Shown: positions 1-10,162, counted from the stretch's first letter. The stretch is 64,000 bases of DNA from Paenibacillus allorhizosphaerae (GCF_910594985.1 NZ_CAJVCE010000003.1:372001-436000); one strand, 5' to 3'. The notes: generated by a model not told the origin, from the sequence alone. Made by a program: numbers and translations.

Positions 1-1274
1 AGGAACGCGTGGAGCAGCTGCAGCTGTGGCGAAAGACGTTCCGGTTCGGGAAGCGCGCCGAACCAGCGCAGCAATGTCGTAAATTCTCCGCGCTGCAGCA
101 CCGAAACGATATTCAACTCCAGCAAATGTTCGGCCAACCGATAATTTTCCGCGGCAATCGCATGATCGGTCGCTTCATCCAGCAGTTCCCTCTCCGCAAA
201 CCTGCGGGCCGCCGCTTCGTGCAGCTGCAGCCACCGAGCTTTACCGCCGCGCTTCAATTCATTTTGCAAAAATTCGGTGAACAGATGGTGATACCGGTAC
301 CACTGGCCGAAATCGTCGAGCGGAATAACGAACAGGTTGAGACGTTTCACTCGCACAAGCAGTTCCGCACTGTCCGAACGCCCCGTAAACGCGTCGCATA
401 ACTCCGCATCCATCCGTTGAAGAACAGACGTCTCCAGCAAAAAATCGCGCAGCTCGGAATCTAGCCCCCCGAACACTTCCTGAAACAAGTAATCCGACAG
501 CATCGGATGATGTCCCGCAAAACGTTCCAGAAACGCATCAATGTTCCGATGATGCTGAAGCACGATCCCGAGCAGCTGCAGACCGGCTACCCAGCCTTCC
601 GTGCTTTTCATCAGCTTCCCTACTTGATCTCCGGTTAATGGAATAAGCGCTACCTCCCGATAAAACCGAACCGCTTCCTCCTTGTTGAACCGAAGCTGCA
701 ATGCCGTTACTTCCGCTCGCTCTCCTCTTGCGTTCCATTTTGTAGCAGGGAAAGGAAGCTCCGTGCGGCTCGTGATCGCTATACATACGTGATCAGGCAA
801 GTAATCGATAAAATAAGAGAGCGTGTCGTGAATGACAGGATCATGAATAACATGATAATCGTCCAACAGGACAATCGTCGGCTCGGCTGCAGCAGCAAGC
901 TCGTTGATCAGTGCGTCGATCACGGTATGCAAGGATACGTTCGGGAACGATTGAACGAGTGATACAACGTTGCTCGTCTCCATTGGCGGCACACCCATGC
1001 CAAGAGCTTGAATCACATAACGCCAAAAACGGGAAGGATCATTATCCTTCGCGTCAAGCGACACCCAAGCCAGATGCGCCGACTCCCTACGCGCCCATTG
1101 ATTCAGCAGCGTCGTCTTGCCGGAGCCTGCCGGCGCGCAGACAGATACAAGCCGTGTACGGTCTGTGACCGTGGGCAAAACATGAAGTATATGGCTTCGC
1201 TCCACCTCGTTGCCCGGCGGAGCAGGAGGTTTTGTTTTGGTCTGCAGCATAACGGCATCAAACGGTTGCAGCAT
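1..1274 (-). CDS. MalT/LuxR-type large ATP-binding transcriptional regulator (3' part missing)
   Basis: The minus-strand frame stays open from an ATG at 1274 to the window edge, giving the first 424 residues. I chose this start because AGGAG lies about 8 nt upstream. A Walker A motif (APAGSGKTT, residues 47-55) and a Walker B-like TIVLLDDYH (about 133-141) mark a STAND-type NTPase. What follows (WVAGLQLLG, then a helical region with LHEAAARRFAERELLDEATDHAI) matches the family of MalT-like LAL regulators, which sense an inducer, oligomerise with ATP and carry a C-terminal LuxR DNA-binding domain. That DNA-binding domain would lie outside the window. The gene is divergent from the large surface-protein gene at 1409, so it could regulate it; this is inference only. 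The family call is firm, the target is unknown. Confidence 0.85.
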   Translation of the reverse strand, partial: MLQPFDAVMLQTKTKPPAPPGNEVERSHILHVLPTVTDRTRLVSVCAPAGSGKTTLLNQWARRESAHLAWVSLDAKDNDPSRFWRYVIQALGMGVPPMETSNVVSLVQSFPNVSLHTVIDALINELAAAAEPTIVLLDDYHVIHDPVIHDTLSYFIDYLPDHVCIAITSRTELPFPATKWNARGERAEVTALQLRFNKEEAVRFYREVALIPLTGDQVGKLMKSTEGWVAGLQLLGIVLQHHRNIDAFLERFAGHHPMLSDYLFQEVFGGLDSELRDFLLETSVLQRMDAELCDAFTGRSDSAELLVRVKRLNLFVIPLDDFGQWYRYHHLFTEFLQNELKRGGKARWLQLHEAAARRFAERELLDEATDHAIAAENYRLAEHLLELNIVSVLQRGEFTTLLRWFGALPEPERLSPQLQLLHAF

Positions 1275-1408
1275 CCTGATTCTCCTCATCGTCCGTTATT
1301 GTATGTATTTTATTATACATGAATTAACGAAAGTAAGTATCGGTTTGATTAACGGTTCGCTATAATTGTCAATCGAGCTATATTTTATAATTAGAAAGGA
1401 GGTAACCT

Positions 1409-4400
1409 ATGAAGTCGAAACAAGCGATTACGATCATGTTCGCTGCCTTTACGGCTGCGTCGCTCTTCACCGGGCTGCCCGCGAATAAAGCAGAATCCGC
1501 AGCGCTGCAAAAAGTAACCAGCGTCACGAACAGCAACGTTCTCCGAATCGACGGCGACAAACTCGTTTATGACGATTCCAGAACGCAAGGCAATTCGCAT
1601 ATTTACATGTACGACATGACGCGTTCCGAAGCGCGCCAAATTTCGACAACGGGAACAAATAATCAGTATCCGGACATATCCGGGAACCGAATTGTTTGGG
1701 GAAGCGGCTATAACCTGTGGATCTACGATATGAACGAGCCGAGCCCGGTTGCGCGGCGCTTGACCGACGTCGTCAATGCAATCGAATATTATGCCGATAT
1801 CGATGGGGACAAAATCGTATACCAAGATTTTACGGATATGCGCTGGGAGGTGCGGCTCTACGACTTGTCCACAGGCGCAATACAGATTATCGCCGATGGA
1901 GCTTTTCCCCGTATAAGCGGCAACCGGATCGTATGGATCGATAAGCGCAATGGCAACGACGATATTTACATGTACGACCTCGCGACGCATACGGAGAAGC
2001 CCATTGCTACAAACCCTTCCACCCAGCAGAACGTGGTTATTTCGGGAAATTTGATCGTTTGGGAAGATGACCGGAACGGCCAATGGGACATTTATATGTA
2101 CGACTTGACGACCGGGACCGAGACGAGAGTCACTACCGGCGCTTGGTACCATCTACGGCCGTCCGTGTACGGGAACAAGATCGTCTGGCAGGACGGACGT
2201 AACGCGAGTGACGAGATTTATATGTACGACACATTGACAGGCAAAGAGATTAGGGTGACGAACTCCTCCACGGATGACTACAAACCCGCTTTGTACGGCA
2301 ATACGATCGTCTGGTTGGAATACAAATATACAAATAGCGATATTAACGCCTATTCGTATAACCCTCCTGTTGCCGATAACGGCTCATTCACAACGGCCGA
2401 AGACACAGCCTACGGCGGTACGCTTGTTGCAAGCGACGCGAACGGGGACAACCTGAAATACAGCATAGTCGCAAACGGTACGAAAGGAACCGTCAGTATC
2501 ACGAATTCTGCGACGGGCCAGTATATCTACACCCCCCAACCGAACGCCAACGGAACGGACCAGTTTACATTTAAATCCAGTGATGGCGTCGGCGATTCGA
2601 ACGTTGCCACGGTGGATGTGACCGTTACTCCGGTCAATGACGCACCTATCGTTTCCTCCATACCGGATCAAACGATTCCTGAGGACAGCTCAACATCGGT
2701 TCTGCCCGTAACAATCGGCGACATTGATAGCCCAATTGAAAATTTGACGCTGACGGCGGTGTCGGGCAATACGGCGTTAATTCCAAACGCCAATATTCAA
2801 TTAGGCGGCACCGGCGCGAACAGAACCGTCAAAGTAACGCCGGCGGCAAACGCTTCCGGTATTGCGATAGTAACGTTGACCGTAAGCGACGGAGTACTGA
2901 CAGCCACTGATACGTTTGTCGTAACGGTCACTTCAGCTAACGACGCACCGACGATTTCCAGCATTCCCGATCAGTCCATCGACGAGGACGGTTCGACCTC
3001 TGTGCTGCCGGTAACGGTTGGCGATATCGATAACGCTGCCGGAAGCTTGACGCTGACCGCTTCGTCCAGCAACACGACGCTTGTGCCGAATGCCAACATC
3101 GTAATCGGTGGCAGCGGCGCCAATAGAACCGTCAAAGTGACGCCGGCGGCTAACGCCTTTGGCACGGCTACGATAATGTTGACGGTAAGCGACGGCTCAT
3201 TAACTGCCGCAAATACGTTCGTTTTTACGGTTCGTAACGTAAACGACGCGCCAACGGTTTCCAACGTTACCGATCAAACCATCGACGAGGATAGCTCTAC
3301 CGCTGTCTTGCCGGTAACGGTCGGCGATATCGATACCCCCGTCGAAAGCTTGACAATGACCGCTTCGTCCAGCAACTCGACGCTTGTACCGAATGCCAAT
3401 ATCGTATTCGGCGGCAGCGGCGCGAACAGAACCGTCAAAGTGACGCCGGCGGCTGGCGCTTCCGGGACGGCGACCATTACGCTGACTGTCAGCGATGGAT
3501 CACTGACGGCAACGGATACGTTCGTTATTTCGGTTCGTGCGGTTAACGATGCGCCGACCATCTCTACCGTAGCCGATCAAAACATCGACGAGGACAGTTC
3601 AACCGCTGTGTTGCCGGTAACGGTCGGCGATATCGATAACGCTGCCGGAAGCTTGACGCTGACCGCTTCGTCCAGCAACACAACGCTTGTGCCGAATGCC
3701 AACATCGTAATCGGCGGCAGCGGCGCCATTAGAACCGTCGAAGTGACGCCGGCGGCTAACGCCTTTGGCACGGCTACGATAACGTTGACGGTAAGCGACG
3801 GATCGTTAACTGCCGCAAATACGTTCGTTATTACGGTTCGTAACGTAAACGATGCGCCAACGGTTTCCAACGTTACCGATCAAACCATCGACGAGGATAG
3901 CTCTACCGCTGTCTTGCCGGTAACGGTCGGCGATATCGATGACCCCGCTGACAGCTTGACGCTGACCGCTACGTCCGACAACACGGCGCTTGTGCCGAAC
4001 GCCAACATTGTTTTGGCCGGCAGCGGCGCAAACCGAACTGTCAAAGTGACACCCGCGGCTAACACCATTGGCACGGCAACCATTACGCTAAACGTCAATG
4101 ATGGATCATTAACGACAACGGATAGCTTTGTAGTTACCGTGAGCGCTATTAACGACGGGCCGACCATTTTGAACGTTCCCGATCAGACGATTGACGAAGA
4201 CAGCTCCACCGCTGTCTTGCCGGTAACGATCGGCGATATCGATACTCTCGCCGATAGCTTGACACTGACCGCTACGTCCAGCAACACGACGCTTGTTCCG
4301 AACGCCAACATTGTTCTGACGGGCACCGGCGCGAACAGAACCGTCAAAGTCACGCCGGCGGCTAACGCCTTTGGCACGGCTGCGATAACGTTGACGGTAA

Positions 4401-7400
4401 GCGACGGATCGTTAACAAGTGCAGAGACGTTCGTTATTACGGTTCGTAACGTAAACGATGCGCCAACCATTTCGAACGTTCCCGATCAGACCATCGACGA
4501 AGACAGCTCGACCGCTGCATTGCTTGTTACGATCGGCGATATCGATGACCCCGCCGACAGCTTGACGCTGACCGCTACGTCCGACAACATGGCGCTTGTG
4601 CCGAATGCCACCATTGTTTTGGCTGGCAGCGGCACGAACAGAACCGTCAAAGTCACGCCGACGGCCAATGCGTCCGGGACGGCTACGATTACGTTGACCT
4701 TGAGCGACGGGGCGATGACGGCGACGGATAGCTTTGTGGTTACCGTGAGCGCCATTAACGATGCGCCGACCATCTCGAACGTTCCCGATCAGACGATTGA
4801 CGAGGATAGCTCAACCGCTGTCTTACCGGTAACGATCGGCGATATCGATACCATTGCCGATAACTTGACGCTGACCGCTTCGTCCAGCAACACGGCGCTA
4901 GTGCCGAATGCCAATATTGTTTTGGCCGGCAGCGGCGCAAATAGAACGATCAAAGTAACTCCGACCGCCAATGCATTCGGCACGGCTACGATTTCGCTCG
5001 CTTTGAGTGACGGAACGCTAACCGCGACGGACAGCTTTGTGGTTACCGTGAGCGCCGTTAACGACGTCCCGTCGATTTCCGACGTCTCGGACTTGACCAT
5101 TGACGAGGACAGCTCGACTTCCGTTCTGCCGGTAACGGTCGGCGATATCGACAGTCCTGTCGGAAGCTTGACGCTAACCGCTTCGTCCAGCAACACGGCG
5201 CTCGTGCCGAATGCCAACATTGATTTGACCGGCAGCGGTGCAAATAGAACCGTCAAAATCACACCGGTACCGGATGCCTCCGGTACGTCGACAATCACGC
5301 TCACCGTGAGTGACGGAACGCTAACCGCGACGGACAGCTTCATCGTCACCGTGAACGCCGTTAACGACGCGCCCATCGTTTCGTCCATAGCCGATGTTAC
5401 GATCAACGAAGATAATACATCCGGACCGATCCCGTATACAGTCAGCGACCCGGACGACGCGCCCGAGCTGCTAACCGTATCCGTGCAATCCGATAATACC
5501 GACCTGCTGCCGGTCACGGCAGCCGTATACGGAGGAAGCGGCACGCAGCGTACGATCACCTTGACGCCGAACGCCGGAAAATCAGGAAACGCAAAGGTGA
5601 CTGTTCTAGTGAGCGACGGTAAAACCGCAACGCCCGCCTCTTTCATGTTGAATGTGTCCGCGGCGCCACGGCCCATATCGGTAACGTCTTCCGTCTACGG
5701 CGATGATTTCCCGGCCGGTCGGTCGATTCCGGTTGACGTCGTGTTCAGCGAAGCCGTCAATGTGTCGGGGCAGCCTCGGCTGAAGCTGGAAACCGGCCCC
5801 GTCGATCGATATGCGATCTATCGGCACGGCAGCGGAACTTCCACGCTCACTTTCGAATACGAAACGGCTCCTGGCGATGGAACCTCGAAACTCGATTATG
5901 CCGGAGCCGATGCCCTGGAACGAAACGGCAGCACGATGGCCGGAGCCGCAAGAAACGATACGGCGAAGCTGACGCTTCCAATGCCCGGGACTACCGGTTC
6001 GCTATCGGGGAGCCGTTCCATTGCCGTCGACACGACGCCGCCGGAGCCGCCGACATTTCGGTTCAGCGCCGCGCCGACCAATCAAAGCGTAACGGTTAGC
6101 GTCTACTATCCGTCGGATGCGGATTTAAGACAATACCGCCTTGAGACCGACCCTAGCGGGGTGTACACGGCTGTATACGGACCTTTTGTGCATGTTACGT
6201 TGGCAAGCAATCTGACGATTTTCGCACGCGCTCAAGATAAAGCGGGCAACTGGAGTAGCGTAGCCGAATACCGGGTCGGCAATATCGACCATGACGCTCC
6301 GGACATGCCGTTACTGACGCCTTTCCCTACGGCGCTGACCGGCGGCACGGTGACGATGGCGGTTTATTATCCGCCGGATATGAACGTGCGGCAATACAAA
6401 GTCGGCTTGAACGGCATTTACGCCGACTATACCAGTCCGGTCGTAATGACGGTAAACGATGTATTCTTTGCGCGGGGCCAGGACGATGCCGGCAATTGGA
6501 GTCAGGAAGCCCGATACGTCGTCGGCAATATAGACCAAACCCCGCCGCACGGAACGGTTGCGGTCAATGGAGGCGCGACGGTAACATTCGATCCGCGAGT
6601 GACGGCCCGCATCGCGGCAACCGACGAAGGCGTCGCGGGACTCGATGCGATGCGATTCTCTTTTGACGGCACCCTATGGACCGATTGGGAAACTTATGCC
6701 GCGCAAAAACCATTGACGCTTCCGCCCGGAGACGGACGTAAAACCGTATATGTACAATCCCGCGACAAGGTCGGTAACGTTAGCGAGTCCAGTACCGCTG
6801 AAGTTCGACTTGACGGAAGGATGCTTACCGCATTGTCCGGTCTTCGCGTAACCGGCGCCGCGATTCAGCCGCAATTCCAAAGCGGCATCATGAGTTATAC
6901 GGCGGAAACGGCTTATGAGGTTTCGTCCGTTACGGTGGCCGCGAACGCTTCGGATGGTGTTGCCCATCTTACGATTCAGGGGCAATCCGCAGCAAGCGGT
7001 GAAGCCAGAACGATCCCGCTTGCGGAAGGCGCGAATGAGATTCGCATCGTTGTGACCAGCGATTATGCTGCTTCAAAGACTTATATCGTCACCGTAAAAC
7101 GCAGCGCGCCCTCGTCTGCGGATAATTCCGATCATCCGGAAAGTCCGGAAAACTCGGAAACGCCGGAGCTGCCAGGCGGTACTTCGAACCCGCCCTTAGT
7201 TAACCCACCCGACCCTGGCGGCAGCAATATGACCCCGCCAGACACGGAAAAGGAAACACCGGCGAAGCCTGCACCACAACCGAACCAATCGGAACAAGCA
7301 GGAGAACCTCCATATATTCAAGGCTACGAGGACGGTACGATTCGGCCGGATCAACCGCTGACCCGCGCTGAGGGGGCCGCCATGCTGATGCGTATCATGA

Positions 7401-7870
7401 AGGCAAGTGAGGATTCCCCAAGCGGCGACAGTTCCTTTGCGGATACGCAAGGTCATTGGGCGCAGCGTTACATCGAGCAGTTGAATCGACTGCAATTGAT
7501 TCAAGGCGTTGATAACGGAAGGTTTGACCCGGATCGCGCCATGACAAGAGCCGAACTCGTGACGATCATCGTCCGGTACAAACATTTGAATCTTTCCGGA
7601 GAAAGCGATCCGTCTTTCGCCGACTTGAATCTTCACTGGGCTGCACCTTATGCGGCCGCAGCCAAACAAGCCGGTCTCATTGAAGGATACCCGGACGGAA
7701 CATTCCGGCCAGACCAAAGCATAACCCGTGCCGAAATGATCGTATTGCTGAACCGGTTGCTTGGCAGAACGTCGATGCAGGTCGACCGTTCTCCATGGAC
7801 CGACGTATCTACGGAACATTGGGCGTTCGGCGAGATCATGGCCGCCGCAAACCCATATCCTAATCCATAA
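1409..7870 (+). CDS. Giant SLH-anchored surface protein with beta-propeller and ten cadherin/Ig-like repeats
   Basis: 2153 residues. Start ATG has AAAGGAGG 7 nt upstream. Residues 1-32 form a signal peptide (basic start, hydrophobic core, ANKAES). Residues about 33-315 hold TolB/DPP-type propeller blades with the recurring core IVWxDxRNxxxDIYMYD. Residues about 320-409 form a VCBS/tandem-95-like domain. Ten 101-residue Ig/cadherin-like repeats follow (410-1419), each opening NDxP and carrying an acidic DEDSS loop that may bind calcium. Next come two or three domains with YxxxxDxxxRQY and WSxxAxYxVGNID, then a cadherin-like beta sandwich (about 1810-1895), a Pro/Glu-rich linker, and three S-layer homology domains (about 1970-2145, TRAE and FxDxxxHWA motifs). 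SLH domains bind pyruvylated secondary cell-wall polymer, so the protein should be displayed on the cell surface, probably as an adhesin or polymer-binding protein. The ligand is unknown. Confidence 0.93.
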   Translation: MKSKQAITIMFAAFTAASLFTGLPANKAESAALQKVTSVTNSNVLRIDGDKLVYDDSRTQGNSHIYMYDMTRSEARQISTTGTNNQYPDISGNRIVWGSGYNLWIYDMNEPSPVARRLTDVVNAIEYYADIDGDKIVYQDFTDMRWEVRLYDLSTGAIQIIADGAFPRISGNRIVWIDKRNGNDDIYMYDLATHTEKPIATNPSTQQNVVISGNLIVWEDDRNGQWDIYMYDLTTGTETRVTTGAWYHLRPSVYGNKIVWQDGRNASDEIYMYDTLTGKEIRVTNSSTDDYKPALYGNTIVWLEYKYTNSDINAYSYNPPVADNGSFTTAEDTAYGGTLVASDANGDNLKYSIVANGTKGTVSITNSATGQYIYTPQPNANGTDQFTFKSSDGVGDSNVATVDVTVTPVNDAPIVSSIPDQTIPEDSSTSVLPVTIGDIDSPIENLTLTAVSGNTALIPNANIQLGGTGANRTVKVTPAANASGIAIVTLTVSDGVLTATDTFVVTVTSANDAPTISSIPDQSIDEDGSTSVLPVTVGDIDNAAGSLTLTASSSNTTLVPNANIVIGGSGANRTVKVTPAANAFGTATIMLTVSDGSLTAANTFVFTVRNVNDAPTVSNVTDQTIDEDSSTAVLPVTVGDIDTPVESLTMTASSSNSTLVPNANIVFGGSGANRTVKVTPAAGASGTATITLTVSDGSLTATDTFVISVRAVNDAPTISTVADQNIDEDSSTAVLPVTVGDIDNAAGSLTLTASSSNTTLVPNANIVIGGSGAIRTVEVTPAANAFGTATITLTVSDGSLTAANTFVITVRNVNDAPTVSNVTDQTIDEDSSTAVLPVTVGDIDDPADSLTLTATSDNTALVPNANIVLAGSGANRTVKVTPAANTIGTATITLNVNDGSLTTTDSFVVTVSAINDGPTILNVPDQTIDEDSSTAVLPVTIGDIDTLADSLTLTATSSNTTLVPNANIVLTGTGANRTVKVTPAANAFGTAAITLTVSDGSLTSAETFVITVRNVNDAPTISNVPDQTIDEDSSTAALLVTIGDIDDPADSLTLTATSDNMALVPNATIVLAGSGTNRTVKVTPTANASGTATITLTLSDGAMTATDSFVVTVSAINDAPTISNVPDQTIDEDSSTAVLPVTIGDIDTIADNLTLTASSSNTALVPNANIVLAGSGANRTIKVTPTANAFGTATISLALSDGTLTATDSFVVTVSAVNDVPSISDVSDLTIDEDSSTSVLPVTVGDIDSPVGSLTLTASSSNTALVPNANIDLTGSGANRTVKITPVPDASGTSTITLTVSDGTLTATDSFIVTVNAVNDAPIVSSIADVTINEDNTSGPIPYTVSDPDDAPELLTVSVQSDNTDLLPVTAAVYGGSGTQRTITLTPNAGKSGNAKVTVLVSDGKTATPASFMLNVSAAPRPISVTSSVYGDDFPAGRSIPVDVVFSEAVNVSGQPRLKLETGPVDRYAIYRHGSGTSTLTFEYETAPGDGTSKLDYAGADALERNGSTMAGAARNDTAKLTLPMPGTTGSLSGSRSIAVDTTPPEPPTFRFSAAPTNQSVTVSVYYPSDADLRQYRLETDPSGVYTAVYGPFVHVTLASNLTIFARAQDKAGNWSSVAEYRVGNIDHDAPDMPLLTPFPTALTGGTVTMAVYYPPDMNVRQYKVGLNGIYADYTSPVVMTVNDVFFARGQDDAGNWSQEARYVVGNIDQTPPHGTVAVNGGATVTFDPRVTARIAATDEGVAGLDAMRFSFDGTLWTDWETYAAQKPLTLPPGDGRKTVYVQSRDKVGNVSESSTAEVRLDGRMLTALSGLRVTGAAIQPQFQSGIMSYTAETAYEVSSVTVAANASDGVAHLTIQGQSAASGEARTIPLAEGANEIRIVVTSDYAASKTYIVTVKRSAPSSADNSDHPESPENSETPELPGGTSNPPLVNPPDPGGSNMTPPDTEKETPAKPAPQPNQSEQAGEPPYIQGYEDGTIRPDQPLTRAEGAAMLMRIMKASEDSPSGDSSFADTQGHWAQRYIEQLNRLQLIQGVDNGRFDPDRAMTRAELVTIIVRYKHLNLSGESDPSFADLNLHWAAPYAAAAKQAGLIEGYPDGTFRPDQSITRAEMIVLLNRLLGRTSMQVDRSPWTDVSTEHWAFGEIMAAANPYPNP
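2636..5665 (+). repeat. Ten tandem 303-bp coding repeats
   Basis: Each unit starts with an AAC/AAT Asn codon of the NDxP motif, at 2636, 2939, 3242, 3545, 3848, 4151, 4454, 4757, 5060 and 5363, so the period is exactly 303 bp with no indel. Units 2-9 are very similar in DNA; unit 10 is diverged. Units 2, 4 and 6 end in VRNV while units 5, 7 and 8 end in VSAI or VSAV, and units 2 and 4 are nearly identical over long stretches, which suggests spread by a two-unit (606-bp) step. Confidence 0.95.
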
Positions 7871-7874
7871 CTAT

Positions 7875-7904
7875 GAACCCCGTTCGGAAAGCCGGACGGG
7901 GTTC
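7875..7904 (+). terminator. Rho-independent terminator of the surface-protein gene
   Basis: GAACCCCG (7875-7882) pairs with CGGGGTTC (7897-7904) five bases after the stop codon, followed by TATTTAT. The T-run is weak but the stem is good. Confidence 0.75.
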
Positions 7905-8248
7905 TATTTATGCGTAATCTTGCCTGAACCCGGCGTTTGTACATGCTGGAGCTCTTTCCAAAGTGCAAACCGGTCACTGCTGCATGTCGGAAAACGCTTC
8001 AAGACGTTGGATCGAATTCCAAGCTACGGACGATGCGGGACCATTCCCCTTCTCGCCGATCCGGTTCCGATTAGCAACCGGATAAACCAGCGAGCAATTA
8101 AGCAGGATATCGGTATAAATTTGGCCAATAACAATAAATGCGTCCCATTTTACCAAAAATTTTTTGCCATAAATACTTTTAATAACGCTCCAACCTTCAT
8201 CATCTTTTCGCCACTATATTATTGACCGGTCACGCAAGGAGGTTTCGA
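7905..8248. other. Intergenic region with no gene seen
   Basis: About 340 bp between the terminator and the sigma-factor gene. The right half (8100-8230) is AT-rich and would hold the promoter of the sigma-factor gene, but I could not pick one -35/-10 pair with confidence. A 60-codon minus-strand frame at 7974-8156 lacks a ribosome site and family features, and I do not believe it. Confidence 0.5.
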
Positions 8249-9889
8249 ATGAGCGCTCATTCTACCATCGATTTTACGGAAACGATCAAACAATACGCGA
8301 AGTCTATCTTCGGTTTTGCTTTAAACCGGCTTGGAAACCGCCAGGAAGCGGAGGATCTCGCACAAGACATTTTGCTGCAGCTGTTGAAATCCTTGAACGC
8401 CGGTGTGGAAATTCGCCAGATGGACGCTTATGTGTGGACCGTCGCTCGCTACACCTGGGTTCATTGGATAAAGAAACATTCGGGACTGCCTCAGTATGTC
8501 GAAATCAACGGCATGACCGAAATGCTTTCGGAGGAAGGCCCGGGGCCGCTGCAGCAGCTACTTAACAGCGAAACTTACCGTACGGTACGCCGAGAGCTCA
8601 CTTTTTTGTCCGGCTTGCAGCGGCGTATTATGGTCATGCATTATTACGACGGCATGAAGCAGCTGGACATCGCGCACAAGCTCAACATCCCGCTTGGCAC
8701 CGTGAAATGGCATCTTCATGATGCGAGAAACGAAATTAAGAAAGGAATGGAACGCATGCTTTCAAGCGAAAATTTAAGCGTTAGCCCGATTCAACTGACC
8801 CATATGGGACACAGCGGCCGACCGGGAAAGCTCGGGGATACATGGCATTTCCTCAAACGCAGCTTGACTCAAAATATCGTGTACGCCATGTACTATAAGC
8901 CGATGACCGTTAACGAACTGGCTGTAGAGCTCGGCACGCCCGCTCATTTTATCGAAGACGAGGTTTCGTATCTCGCGGAGTACGGGTTCATTACCGAAGC
9001 GGGAGCCAAAAAATACAGGACGGACTTCATCATCCGTGATCATACCCGCGAGCAGCTGCAAAGCACGCACGAGCTGTATAAGGAATGCGCCGCTCAAATT
9101 GCCGACCTGCACTTTGACGCGATGATGGATGTTCAGAAACAGATCGAGCAATCCGGTATTTTTTACCCGGAGAACGACTATAACTTCCTGCTCTGGACGC
9201 TGCTTCCCAAAAATATCGAGGAGCAAGGAAATCGATTCGGCCGATTGGGGCCGCACGCCGATAAAGTCGTGCCGCTAAGGAAAGACGGAGGCAAATACAT
9301 TGCATTTGCCGAGCTGCAAAAGGAGCCGTTCACCGATCTTGGTTTCAATCCTGAGCATTACCGCAGAAACGGGCCTATGGACCGCAGCGCCGGAGGAAAC
9401 TTGTCTATATGGAGGTTCGATACGTTCTGGAGCGACCGGGATGGGGGCTGGCAAAACTTCACTTACAAAGAAGTAGAGTTATGTTACCGCTTCTGGAAAG
9501 GTGATCTGCCGGAAAATGAAGCTCATGCGGAGGATTACGCGCTGCTGCTTTCCAAGCAATATCTTCTTAAAACTGCCGACGGGTATCGGTTTAACGCCGT
9601 TATGGTCGACAATCCCGAAACGATGCGGCACATCCATACCGTCATTCCCGACTTGTCCCAAGCCTACGCCTCTGCGATTACAACACTGTACGAGCAAGTG
9701 CTTCGAATTGCCACACAAGGCCAGCCGAAGCATCTGGAACCGCAAATCGCCTACACGACGTGGCTCAACACCGCAGGCGGGTCGCTCATTCCTTATGTAT
9801 TAAAGTATCTGCTGGACAAACGGAAACTGCACGAACCGCTGCCGGAACAAAGGAAAACGGTTACGATGCTGATGGGATTACTTAAATAG
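8249..9889 (+). CDS. Extended ECF-type sigma factor with fused winged-helix and C-terminal domain
   Basis: 546 residues from the ATG at 8249, which has AAGGAGG 7 nt upstream. Residues about 10-80 are sigma region 2 (EAEDLAQDILLQ, then YVWTVARYTWVHWI). Residues about 115-165 are sigma region 4 with a helix-turn-helix (QLDIAHKLNIPLGTVKWHLHDAR). ECF sigma factors are usually near 180 residues; here about 370 more follow. Residues about 205-260 look like an ArsR/MarR-type winged helix (MTVNELAVELGTPAHFIEDEVSYL), and 260-546 is a mainly helical region with no cysteine cluster or membrane segment that I recognise. No anti-sigma gene lies next to it, so the extension may take over control of the sigma activity. 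The gene is single and ends at a terminator. The sigma call is firm; the role of the extension is unknown. Confidence 0.88.
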   Translation: MSAHSTIDFTETIKQYAKSIFGFALNRLGNRQEAEDLAQDILLQLLKSLNAGVEIRQMDAYVWTVARYTWVHWIKKHSGLPQYVEINGMTEMLSEEGPGPLQQLLNSETYRTVRRELTFLSGLQRRIMVMHYYDGMKQLDIAHKLNIPLGTVKWHLHDARNEIKKGMERMLSSENLSVSPIQLTHMGHSGRPGKLGDTWHFLKRSLTQNIVYAMYYKPMTVNELAVELGTPAHFIEDEVSYLAEYGFITEAGAKKYRTDFIIRDHTREQLQSTHELYKECAAQIADLHFDAMMDVQKQIEQSGIFYPENDYNFLLWTLLPKNIEEQGNRFGRLGPHADKVVPLRKDGGKYIAFAELQKEPFTDLGFNPEHYRRNGPMDRSAGGNLSIWRFDTFWSDRDGGWQNFTYKEVELCYRFWKGDLPENEAHAEDYALLLSKQYLLKTADGYRFNAVMVDNPETMRHIHTVIPDLSQAYASAITTLYEQVLRIATQGQPKHLEPQIAYTTWLNTAGGSLIPYVLKYLLDKRKLHEPLPEQRKTVTMLMGLLK

Positions 9890-9941
9890 TCGGTCTGGTT
9901 CAAATGATACGTTACAATAGTATAATGCTCGTAAAAAAGTG

Positions 9942-9977
9942 ACGCAGCGTCCGTCCATAGCGGGCGACTGCGTTTTC
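9942..9977 (+). terminator. Terminator of the extended sigma-factor gene
   Basis: ACGCAG (9942-9947) pairs with CTGCGT (9968-9973), with further pairing inside, followed by TTTTC. It lies about 50 bp after the stop codon. Confidence 0.7.
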
Positions 9978-10126
9978 TCAACTTCAAGGCCGTACAGGTT
10001 CGCCCGCCGAACCTGACGTCAATGCGAATTTCAGCGCACGCGAATCCCGGGATTGAGCCGCGGAATTACCATGTGCAGTCCCACGAAACGATATGATTTC
10101 CGACTGCACTCCGCTCATAATGACAA

Positions 10127-10162
10127 TAAAAAAATCCTGAGCAGCCGCAAGACCGTCAGGAT
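10127..10162 (-). terminator. Terminator of the topB/DUF4395 unit
   Basis: On the minus strand ATCCTGA (10162-10156) pairs with TCAGGAT (10140-10134) and runs into seven T residues. It lies just downstream of the DUF4395 gene stop. Confidence 0.85.

Noticed and set aside
2636-5665. Regularly spaced repeats considered as a CRISPR array
   Set aside because: The units are 303 bp, coding and contiguous with no unique spacers.
2971-5676. Series of minus-strand frames of 95-97 codons every 303 bp (and one of 295 codons) opposite the surface-protein repeats
   Set aside because: They repeat with the same period as the coding repeats, have no ribosome sites, and are a by-product of codon bias in the tandem units.
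7974-8156. 60-codon minus-strand frame before the sigma-factor gene
   Set aside because: No ribosome site and no partner or family features; it is most likely spacer.
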